A stretch of 24,464 bases of DNA from assembly GCA_905215615.1 (NCBI GenBank), contig CAJMQM010000007.1, forward strand, positions 1-24,464, read 5' to 3'. Shown here piece by piece: positions 16,202 through 22,811 of this stretch. Each line of letters starts with the position of its first letter. Within the stretch, counting starts at the first letter, position 1. The notes below the pieces were generated by a model, which was not told the DNA's origin, did no database searches, and saw nothing but the letters and a program-made list of their open reading frames with translations. Origin of the DNA: an uncultured bacterium. Lineage in GTDB: Bacteria; Bacillota; Clostridia; TANB77; CAG-508. The translations under genes were made by a program, and so were the position numbers.

Positions 16202-16230
16202 TTGCATTAGGCTAAGCAAAATGTTATAAT
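16202..16230 (+). promoter_or_regulatory. Internal promoter before pilin-like gene 3
   Basis: TTGCAT (16202-16207), exact 17-base spacer, then TGT-TATAAT with a perfect -10 (16225-16230) and extended TG. The start point near 16237 leaves only about 11 bases before ATG 16248, with AGGAG between, so the transcript would be nearly leaderless. Confidence 0.6.
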
Positions 16231-16247
16231 AGAAATATAGGAGTATT

Positions 16248-16694
16248 ATGAAGAAAAACATTATTATATTAATTTCAATATTATTAATTATTAGTGCATT
16301 TGTAGTTTACTTTGTAATGAATTACAGAGTTATACAAGCAGAAGCTCAAATGAATAATAAAGATTATAATACATATTATGATAAATCTGTTGTAGGTACA
16401 ACATTAGCATCTCTAATAAATAAAACAGTGGACAACAATGAAAAAAATGGTATAGAGAAAGATGAAAACAATGGTTATATAGAAAACGATAATAACTCAA
16501 TAAAAATATATATTTATTTTTTAGACGATAAAGGAGAACGTACAGATACATTTACAATGGAGCAAATTTATAATAACGGAACACAAAGTTTTATAAATTT
16601 ATATGGGACAACTTCCTTTCTTTGTACAAACATAGATTATCATGAAAAAACTGGCAATGTAAAAAGCTTGACATTTGAGCAACAAATTTATTAA
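16248..16694 (+). CDS. Pseudopilin-like protein 3
   Basis: A 148-residue protein with ATAGGAG before ATG. It lacks the MENA leader and begins MKKNIIILISILLIISAFVV, a basic start followed by one hydrophobic helix (about 4-25). The soluble part repeats the group's block: YNTYYDKSVVGTTLASLINK then TVDNNEKNG. The C-terminal half is strand-rich (IKIYIYFLDDKGERTDTF). Small size, a single helix and position among the pilin-like genes suggest a minor pseudopilin. It has its own good promoter directly upstream, so it may be made at a different level from its neighbours. No known family recognised. Confidence 0.5.
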   Translation: MKKNIIILISILLIISAFVVYFVMNYRVIQAEAQMNNKDYNTYYDKSVVGTTLASLINKTVDNNEKNGIEKDENNGYIENDNNSIKIYIYFLDDKGERTDTFTMEQIYNNGTQSFINLYGTTSFLCTNIDYHEKTGNVKSLTFEQQIY

Positions 16695-16707
16695 AATGTT
16701 ATTAATA

Positions 16708-16747
16708 TTTAGATTATAATGTAAAAATATAAAAAATATAATCTAAA
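16708..16747. repeat. 11-bp inverted repeat between pilin-like genes 3 and 4
   Basis: Bases 16708-16718 pair perfectly with 16737-16747 around an 18-base A-rich loop. No T-run follows. The left arm runs into a perfect TATAAT (16715-16720) but no -35 is seen. It could be a weak terminator/processing hairpin separating the two genes. Confidence 0.35.
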
Positions 16748-16798
16748 ATTTATATAAAACAAAATAAACTAAAGTAAAATTTAAAGGAGGAATTTTTT

Positions 16799-17233
16799 AT
16801 GGAGAATGCATCAAAAGCATTAATTATTGCAGGAGCTATTTTATTATCAATTTTAATTATAGGTTTAGGTATGTTTATATACAACCAAGCAGCAGACACT
16901 TTAGGAAGAACCAATTTAAGTGGACAACAAGTAGATTCATATAACAGTGAATTTTTACAATATTCAGGAACTAGACAAGGGTCTCAAGTAACAACATTAG
17001 TTAACAATGTAAAATCTCACAATAGATCAAATACAGATGACCCAAGCCAACAGATACAACTTACTAATGAGGATTATGGCGAAGATGGAGGATCTTTAGT
17101 AGCACCAACAGAAGCTATAACAAGTTATTCAAATCCTAGAATACTTTCTGCAAAAACATATAAAGTAACATTTGCTTATGACCCAAACAGTGGTCTTATT
17201 ACAGCAGTTGGTATAGTTGAAAAAACAAATTAA
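16799..17233 (+). CDS. Pilin-like protein 4 (MENASKAL type, small, candidate major subunit)
   Basis: A 144-residue protein with a strong AAAGGAGG site. N-terminus MENASKALIIAGAILLSILI, one hydrophobic helix (about 8-29), then YNSEFLQYSGTRQGSQVTTL followed by VNNVKSHNRS, the clearest version of the shared block (Y/F, then G-T/S, then V-x-x-L-x-N). The head ends with two strands (AKTYKVTFAYDPNSGLITAV). It is the smallest MENA-type protein and has the best ribosome binding site, so it is the best candidate for the major subunit; this is inference. No Cys residues, hence no disulphide. The K-A/L-I site at residues 6-9 fits a class III prepilin cut. Confidence 0.6.
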   Translation: MENASKALIIAGAILLSILIIGLGMFIYNQAADTLGRTNLSGQQVDSYNSEFLQYSGTRQGSQVTTLVNNVKSHNRSNTDDPSQQIQLTNEDYGEDGGSLVAPTEAITSYSNPRILSAKTYKVTFAYDPNSGLITAVGIVEKTN

Positions 17234-17253
17234 CTTTTAAAGGAATATAAATT

Positions 17254-18027
17254 ATGGAGAACGCAGTAGATGCCTTAAAAATGGCTTTTGCCGTAATAGT
17301 TTTTGTAATGGCATTAACAATTGGAATAGCTGTTTTTACGCAAGCAAGAACAGCTTCCGATGTTATTTTACAAAGCCAAGATTCAACTGAATATTACGAA
17401 TATATTTCCGCAGGTGTGTATGATGATGAAACAGGGCAATGGATTTCTACAGGTGATACTAGAATAGTTGGACTAGAAACTATTATTCCAACTTTATATA
17501 GATATTACAAAGAAAATTATACTGTAGTTTTTCTAGAAGCAAATGGAACTCCTATGAAATTATATGATACTTTAACAGAACCAACTTTATGGAGTGGCTC
17601 AAATCCAATTACAAATATAATTTCACCAATAGTATCGAAATATTATGATGGTAGTTTAGAAACACATATTGGAAAGAGGTCATTTGATACACAAATTTGT
17701 TCTTTTGATTTAGATGAGGAAACAAATAGGCATGAGCCATGGACAGGTAATGCTAATACAGATTCTAAAAAGAATTTAGATGCTTTTTTAAATGGCGGAG
17801 AGTTTACATTTCCTAGTAATGATGGCAGAGTGTATAAATATGATGGTTTTATGAAAAAACACAGTGGAGATAAATTCATAGAATTAATGGGAGAATATAA
17901 CTATTCTGCAATTTCAGGAGCTGACGAAGACGAAACAGAAACATATGGAGCATATGATGAAACAACAAAAAACAAAAAGAAAAGAGTAATTGTATATCAA
18001 TTATATAATGGAGTAGATGGAGAGTAA
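17254..18027 (+). CDS. Pilin-like protein 5 (MENAVDAL type)
   Basis: A 257-residue protein 20 bases after the previous gene, with AAAGGAAT before ATG. It keeps the MENA start (MENAVDALKMAFAVIVFVMA) and a single helix (about 11-28), but the region after it differs: SQDSTEYYEYISAGVYDD, RIVGLETIIPTLYRYYKENY and a long, Asp/Tyr/Thr-rich head with predicted strands. Asp at position 6 and Lys at position 9 replace the Arg/Lys-Ala-Leu-Ile pattern of its paralogues, so processing may differ. Probably a minor subunit. The C-terminal tail (KNKKKRVIVYQLYNGVDGE) is basic then strand-forming. No known family recognised. Confidence 0.55.
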   Translation: MENAVDALKMAFAVIVFVMALTIGIAVFTQARTASDVILQSQDSTEYYEYISAGVYDDETGQWISTGDTRIVGLETIIPTLYRYYKENYTVVFLEANGTPMKLYDTLTEPTLWSGSNPITNIISPIVSKYYDGSLETHIGKRSFDTQICSFDLDEETNRHEPWTGNANTDSKKNLDAFLNGGEFTFPSNDGRVYKYDGFMKKHSGDKFIELMGEYNYSAISGADEDETETYGAYDETTKNKKKRVIVYQLYNGVDGE

Positions 18028-18049
18028 TATGTAGAAGGGAGGAATTAAT

Positions 18050-18577
18050 ATGGGTGATACATTAATTACTGTTGTAGCAATATTTTTAGCAGCAATTTTA
18101 ATGTTTGTTTTTCCATTAATGGCATTGTCTGAAAGAACAGACGATATGTCACAATTATCTGTGCAAACAGCAACTACAGAATTTGTAGATGATGTAAGAA
18201 CTACAGGAAAATTAAATCTTGCAGATTACGAGCAATTTTTACAAACAATAACAGCAACAGGAAACTCTTTTGATGTAGAACTAGAGATAAAACATTTAGA
18301 TGAAAATCCCGGACAAAAGACAACACAAGCTGAAATGACTAAAATTGGTGAAAATATATACTATAATGAGTATACAAGCCAAATAATGGAGGAACTAGAA
18401 GATAAAGGCTATATTAGACTAAAAGAAGGAGATATGTTTTCAACTACTGTAAAGAATACCAACACTACAATTGCTCAACAATTACGTGGATTCTTTTATA
18501 AAATTGCTGGAAATGAAAATGCTCAAGTAGCTGCTAAACATGGTGGTGTAGTTTCTGTAAACGGAAGTGGAAATTAA
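18050..18577 (+). CDS. Pilin-like / TadE-like protein 6
   Basis: A 175-residue protein with AAGGGAGG before ATG. The N-terminus MGDTLITVVAIFLAAILMFV starts a single membrane helix (about 4-25), followed by SERTDDMSQLSVQTATTEFV and DVRTTGKLNLADYEQFLQTI. The motif of a helix followed by a Thr/Gln-rich segment and a short mixed domain is reminiscent of TadE-like minor pilins, but no TadE signature is certain. Its stop overlaps the next start by one base (TAATG), so the two are translationally coupled and probably act together. Confidence 0.5.
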   Translation: MGDTLITVVAIFLAAILMFVFPLMALSERTDDMSQLSVQTATTEFVDDVRTTGKLNLADYEQFLQTITATGNSFDVELEIKHLDENPGQKTTQAEMTKIGENIYYNEYTSQIMEELEDKGYIRLKEGDMFSTTVKNTNTTIAQQLRGFFYKIAGNENAQVAAKHGGVVSVNGSGN

Positions 18578-20325
18578 TGAAGATACAATATTTAGCTGTT
18601 ATATTTGTTGTAATAATGGTGCCGATTTCTTTGGCACTTTCAACTTATATTCAAACACAAGTAGATACAATAAATTTTCAAACATCATATAAATCAAAAT
18701 TATATGATGCTACTTATGATGCTGTAACAGCATTTCAAATAAATACAGTTAATAATAAATATTCAAGTATTAGTAACTCTAAAATTAGAGATATAGAAGC
18801 ATCTGCTAATACTTTTTTCACATCTTTGGCAGATACAATGAACGCCACAGGTTATACTAAAGAAGCACTTCAACCATTTGTACCGGCACTTGTTTATACT
18901 TTATATGATGGCTATTATTTGTATGGTAAATATAGAAATGTTATGCCTCAAGAAGGGGCTGTACAAAATTACGACAGTAGTGAATATCAATGGGGACTTA
19001 AACCATATGTATATTATAGTTGTAAATATGTAGATGGCTCAAAAGAAGTTATAGTAAATTATACATTAGATAACTTTATTACAGTTTACTATAAAAATGG
19101 TAGCACATATGAAACAAGGTCTGGCTATTTAATTAATCCAAGTGCATGGAATCGTGATACTTCACAATATGATGGAATAGATATTGTAGATACAGCATTA
19201 ACAGAAAAATTATTATTTAAAACTAAAGATAGTTCAGACAATTACGAAACAGGAACATATGAATATATAAATTATCAATCTCAAAAAATATATAAAGATA
19301 ATTCTAATCCTTCATTGGGAAAATATTTTAGATATGAGGATTATCAAAAAACATATATTTCACCAGGTACTCAAACTGAAAGAGATATAGATGCTTACAT
19401 TGGAGCAGAAGACAACAATGGTGCATACCAATACTTTGAAGAAGCAAAGGTCTTTAGTGAGTGGGTAAATTCCAACTTAAATTGGGTAACACAAGAAAAG
19501 GCAGTAGATGAAAATGGAAACAAAATAGATTATGAAAGTTTAGGTGGAGTAACAGGAACAGAAAAAATATTTGATACCACAAGAGATACTAATAATCCTT
19601 TTTCATCTAATTCAATATTTGACGAAAATAGAAGAGTAACAATAAAATATACTATTCAAACTACTCTTACAGCAGCAATTGGAGCATATAACGAATATTC
19701 AGGAATTAATTATGAGTTTGCACTTCCTGTATTAGAAGAAGAGGATTGGGACAAAATACAAAACCATATTTGTGTAATTTCTTTCTTACAAGGGTTACCA
19801 ATAGGAAGTAAATTTTATAATGATTATGTTATTTTAACAAACGACAAAAACGAAGAATATGTATCTAAAGATGCAATTTACATTACTACACAAGAAGAGG
19901 GAAGCTCAAATATTGAATATCATCAGCCAGGTTGTAGTAGATTAATAGAAGATACAGATACCACAAGTATGACAGTTATACCACAAGATAGAATATTTGA
20001 GGCATATTATAATATAGACTTTTTAAGACAAACTGTAAGGATTTCAGAGGGAAATTATATATATTTTTACCCACAAGCAAAGTATGGAAATACATGTACA
20101 GCTTGTTATAACTGTATAGTAAATACAAGTAGTACTTATGACATAGAAGATATAATAGATGGAGTTATTACAGACCCAAAATCTGAAACTGAAGAAGCTA
20201 TTTTTGATGTAGGAAGTAATAATTCTAAAAATGACAAATTTAAAAAAGTAAGAAGCTTATATTATAGTGCATTAGCTAGAGAAAGGTATTTCTTATATAA
20301 GAGCAATGATTACTTAAATGAATAA
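18577..20325 (+). CDS. Large surface protein 7 with N-terminal helix and metal-binding-like Cys/His motifs
   Basis: A 582-residue protein coupled to the previous gene by a TAATG overlap. Start MKIQYLAVIFVVIMVPISLA, one hydrophobic helix (about 6-24), then a large Tyr/Asp/Asn-rich extracytoplasmic part. Near the C-terminus are YHQPGCSRL (H449, C453) and NTCTACYNC (C507, C510, C513), an H-x3-C ... C-x2-C-x2-C set like the small Ada-type zinc or metal motif (YH-x3-C ... C-x2-C). Such a motif is unusual on a surface subunit. By size and position, last of the subunit genes, it could be a tip or adhesin protein carried by the pilus. No known family recognised; function unknown. Confidence 0.55.
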   Translation: MKIQYLAVIFVVIMVPISLALSTYIQTQVDTINFQTSYKSKLYDATYDAVTAFQINTVNNKYSSISNSKIRDIEASANTFFTSLADTMNATGYTKEALQPFVPALVYTLYDGYYLYGKYRNVMPQEGAVQNYDSSEYQWGLKPYVYYSCKYVDGSKEVIVNYTLDNFITVYYKNGSTYETRSGYLINPSAWNRDTSQYDGIDIVDTALTEKLLFKTKDSSDNYETGTYEYINYQSQKIYKDNSNPSLGKYFRYEDYQKTYISPGTQTERDIDAYIGAEDNNGAYQYFEEAKVFSEWVNSNLNWVTQEKAVDENGNKIDYESLGGVTGTEKIFDTTRDTNNPFSSNSIFDENRRVTIKYTIQTTLTAAIGAYNEYSGINYEFALPVLEEEDWDKIQNHICVISFLQGLPIGSKFYNDYVILTNDKNEEYVSKDAIYITTQEEGSSNIEYHQPGCSRLIEDTDTTSMTVIPQDRIFEAYYNIDFLRQTVRISEGNYIYFYPQAKYGNTCTACYNCIVNTSSTYDIEDIIDGVITDPKSETEEAIFDVGSNNSKNDKFKKVRSLYYSALARERYFLYKSNDYLNE

Positions 20326-20392
20326 GATTACAAAAATTTATAATTGTTTAAAAAAATTAAAAATGGTTATCATATATTTGAAAGGATGATAT

Positions 20393-21787
20393 ATGATGAC
20401 CTTTTTTTATTTTAATAGAAAAGATAAGTTTAATAAAAAAAGTATATTAAATGAAGAGAATAATAAAAGTAAATTAGAAAACAAAGAAACTGATGACTAT
20501 GAAATTAATCCATATAGAAATAATGAATATATTATAAACAGTGGGGTTAATGCTAATAAAAATACAAGTAAAAAAATAATATTAAAAGCAGTAATTGTGC
20601 TTATTTTATTAACTATTTTTATTTATGTTTGTAATATAACTTTTATGCCAGATACAATAATAATGATGCAAGGAGAAACTCTTAATATAAATACTCTTTT
20701 TGGTGTAAGAATAGAACAAAATAGTAATGGAGAAACTGTGGAGGCTTCAAGTGCAATAAATAAAAATAAAGTTAGTGAAGTAGGAAAAATGGACTTGAAA
20801 GTTAATTTATTCGGAAGCTTACCAGTAAAAGATGTTACCGTTAATGTTATACCTAAAACAAAAGTAATTCCAGTAGGAAAGTCAATTGGTATGAAGTTAT
20901 ATACAGATGGAGTTTTAGTAGTTGGCATGTCTGAAATAGAAGGGCAAAAACCATATGAAAATTGTGGAATAGAAGAAGGAGACAGAATAATAGAAATTGA
21001 TAATAGCAAAATAAGTAATACAAATGAACTAATTAATACTGTAAATAAAAGTAATGGAAAAACAGTAGAAATAAAATATATTTCAGATGAAGACAATGTT
21101 CTAACAACTAGTATTACTCCTGTAAAAACAGGAAATGATTTTAAAATAGGGTTATGGGTTAGAGATGCAGCAGCAGGGGTAGGTACACTTACTTTTTATA
21201 CTCCAGAAGATAATAAGTGTGTTGCATTAGGACATGGAATAACAGACATAGATACAGCAGAGTTAATAGATATTGCAAGTGGAGAATTAGTTTCTGCAAA
21301 TATTTTATCAATAGTAAAAGGCGAAAAAGGAAATCCAGGAGAAGTTAAAGGAACAATTGAAAATGGTTATAAAATTGGCAATGTATATAAAAATACAGCA
21401 TTTGGAGTTTATGGAACATTAGATAGTAAAACAATGCTTAATGTGTCTGAAAGTGATGCTGTGGAAGTTGCAACAAGGGACGAAATAAAAACAGGGAAGG
21501 CAACAATATTATGTGAACTTGAAACAGGAAAAAGAAAAGAATATGAAATTGAAATAGAAAGAGTTTTTGTTAATAATAATAGCGATAATAAGAGTATGTT
21601 AATAAAAGTTACAGATAAAGAATTACTAGAAAAAACTGGTGGAATTATACAAGGTATGAGTGGTGCACCAATATTACAAAACGGTAAATTAATTGGGGCT
21701 GTAACACATGTTCTTGTAAATGAACCAACAGAAGGCTATGCCGTTTTTGGAGATATATTAGTAAAGCAATTAAATAGTGTAAATTAA
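20393..21787 (+). CDS. spoIVB: SpoIVB-type serine peptidase (family S55)
   Basis: A 464-residue membrane protease. Domains: charged cytoplasmic tail (1-58), one membrane helix (about 61-81), a stretch of beta structure, a PDZ domain (about 155-245, with CGIEEGDRIIEIDNSKI) and the S55 peptidase domain. The triad fits B. subtilis SpoIVB exactly in spacing: His281 in ALGHGI, Asp408, and Ser423 in QGMSGAP (142 and 15 residues apart, as for H236/D363/S378). SpoIVB cleaves SpoIVFA in the intermembrane space and releases pro-sigma-K processing during sporulation. In spore-formers it normally sits beside spo0A; here it follows the pilus-like genes by 67 bases with an AAAGGATG site, so it may be a separate paralogue with a surface-processing role. 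A terminator-type stem follows. Confidence 0.82.
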   Translation: MMTFFYFNRKDKFNKKSILNEENNKSKLENKETDDYEINPYRNNEYIINSGVNANKNTSKKIILKAVIVLILLTIFIYVCNITFMPDTIIMMQGETLNINTLFGVRIEQNSNGETVEASSAINKNKVSEVGKMDLKVNLFGSLPVKDVTVNVIPKTKVIPVGKSIGMKLYTDGVLVVGMSEIEGQKPYENCGIEEGDRIIEIDNSKISNTNELINTVNKSNGKTVEIKYISDEDNVLTTSITPVKTGNDFKIGLWVRDAAAGVGTLTFYTPEDNKCVALGHGITDIDTAELIDIASGELVSANILSIVKGEKGNPGEVKGTIENGYKIGNVYKNTAFGVYGTLDSKTMLNVSESDAVEVATRDEIKTGKATILCELETGKRKEYEIEIERVFVNNNSDNKSMLIKVTDKELLEKTGGIIQGMSGAPILQNGKLIGAVTHVLVNEPTEGYAVFGDILVKQLNSVN

Positions 21788-21796
21788 ACACCAAAA
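21784..21796. repeat. 13-base direct repeat, left copy
   Basis: TTAAACACCAAAA at 21784-21796 recurs exactly at 22422-22434. The two copies flank the lipoprotein gene. Confidence 0.6.
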
Positions 21797-21827
21797 CACT
21801 CTCTAAAATTAGCGAGTGTTTTGGTGT
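21788..21827. terminator. Terminator-type hairpin between convergent genes
   Basis: A perfect 14-bp stem (21788-21801 with 21814-21827) with a 12-base loop, starting right at the S55 peptidase stop and ending eight bases before the lipoprotein stop on the other strand. There is no T-run on the + side (ATTGAT); the - side has TTTAATTT. Probably a shared, moderate bidirectional terminator. Confidence 0.65.
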
Positions 21828-21835
21828 ATTGATCC

Positions 21836-22371
21836 TCATGGCTGTTCTTCAATCCACTGGTGACCTATTGAAACTACCTCAGAAAACGCAGAATTAGAAA
21901 GTTCTTGCATTACTGTTTTTGTACTGTTTGGATTTGTAGAGAGAGCATTTGCAATTTTGATTGCAGCAGACTTATTATCGGAAGTGTAATAATAATAATT
22001 AATGTTTGCACAATTTTCTGCTACTTCCAGTAGATGCTTTTCAGTGGCAACATCACAACTAGCTACTTCAAGCCAGTTAGTAGGGTCATCGCTTTTTGCT
22101 TGATTGTCTAAATATTCGGACATTTGTGTATTACTTTCTACTGTTGATGTTGTCGTTGTAGTACTTTCTGTTAAATCGTTTGTAGATGCGGTTGTTTCTT
22201 CGGGAGCAGGTGCACCTTTTTCAAGTTCTGAAACTCTTACTTCTAATGCATTTACCTGTTGCCGAAGTTCGTTAAGTTCAATAGTGTTTGAGCTCTCACA
22301 TGCTGTGAAAACCAGCATTGCCAAAAGACACAGATAGTAGCCAATTTAATGATTTCAATATTTCTTTTCAT
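21836..22371 (-). pseudogene. Small lipoprotein with coiled coil and Thr/Ser-rich linker; signal peptide frameshifted
   Basis: On the - strand a strong AGGAGG (22381-22386) sits 9 bases before ATG 22371. The frame reads MKRNIEIIKLATICVF and then goes off frame; adding one T to the T4 run (A4 on the + strand, 22323-22326) restores LAMLVFTAC, giving a 178-residue lipoprotein with the lipid Cys at residue 25. The in-frame piece at 21836-22324 would start at a TTG with no ribosome binding site. The mature protein has a heptad-rich segment (IELNELRQQVNALEVRVSEL), a Thr/Ser/Pro-rich linker, then a helical domain with two LRV/HEAT-like units (VASCDVATEKHLLEVAENC; STNPNSTKTVMQELSNSAF). The base composition is less A/T-rich than its neighbours, suggesting transfer. 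It has its own canonical promoter. Either a real pseudogene or a one-base sequencing error. Confidence 0.65.
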
Positions 22372-22421
22372 GCTCTACATCCTCCTATAAACACTTTATT
22401 GCTGATAGATTGTTATATATG

Positions 22422-22434
22422 TTAAACACCAAAA
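22422..22434. repeat. 13-base direct repeat, right copy
   Basis: TTAAACACCAAAA, identical to 21784-21796, lies in the leader of the lipoprotein transcript. Confidence 0.6.
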
Positions 22435-22450
22435 GTTAGAGGATGACCTC

Positions 22451-22464
22451 TCACTAATTAGTGA
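22451..22464. promoter_or_regulatory. 14-base palindrome (possible operator) in the lipoprotein leader
   Basis: TCACTAATTAGTGA is a perfect palindrome about 35 bases downstream of the expected - strand start. It is flanked by a small stem (AGAGG-ATGA-CCTCT, 22438-22451). Size and symmetry suit a MarR-type or similar repressor site, or a leader hairpin. Confidence 0.45.
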
Positions 22465-22505
22465 TAATAGTTTAAATGATATAGAACTTTGCCCACATCA
22501 GTTCT

Positions 22506-22534
22506 ATTATACTAAATTTCTATCAAAAAGTCAA
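22506..22534 (-). promoter_or_regulatory. Canonical promoter for the lipoprotein gene
   Basis: On the - strand: TTGACT (22529-22534), 17-base spacer, TATAAT (22506-22511). The start would be near 22499, giving a leader of about 130 bases that holds the palindrome and the right direct repeat. Confidence 0.8.
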
Positions 22535-22574
22535 TTTATGTAAATCTATTATATAAATAAAAACATATAAAATG

Positions 22575-22602
22575 TTAGCATTTTACAATACTTTGCTAGA
22601 AT
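22575..22602 (+). promoter_or_regulatory. Possible promoter of a small RNA
   Basis: TTAGCA (22575-22580), 16-base spacer, TGC plus TAGAAT (22597-22602), an extended -10. It fires toward the terminator at 22660-22702 with no coding frame between. Confidence 0.3.
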
Positions 22603-22608
22603 AGACTG

Positions 22609-22703
22609 AATTAAGAAAATATATTGATTAAAGAACAAAATCTTTTTAGAAACAAGTAGAAAAAGTATAGCAAATTGAATTCAATTGTGTTATACTTTTT
22701 TTG
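22609..22703 (+). ncRNA. Candidate small RNA of about 95 bases
   Basis: The segment lies between an extended -10 promoter and a strong terminator, upstream of a separate LCP promoter. No open frame of note is seen. It contains a small 5-bp stem (22630-22645) and the terminal hairpin. Its existence is inferred only from the promoter-terminator pair. Confidence 0.25.
22660..22702 (+). terminator. Strong terminator in the lipoprotein-LCP gap
   Basis: A long hairpin centred on GAATTC, with a 7-bp inner stem, a small internal loop and a 10-bp outer stem, ends in seven T (22696-22702). It lies before the LCP promoter, so it must end a + strand transcript from further left, or a small RNA. Confidence 0.7.
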
Positions 22704-22713
22704 GTGTGAGAAT

Positions 22714-22743
22714 TTGACATGAAAGGTATTATTATGCTAAAAT
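22714..22743 (+). promoter_or_regulatory. Canonical promoter for the LCP gene
   Basis: Perfect TTGACA (22714-22719), 18-base spacer, TGC plus TAAAAT (22738-22743). Predicted start near 22750, leaving a leader of about 60 bases. Confidence 0.8.
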
Positions 22744-22811
22744 GAAAGGCGACAGGCACAAAATATATACTAAAATTATTATAAAATAACATGAGATAAA
22801 GGAGGAAAAAG

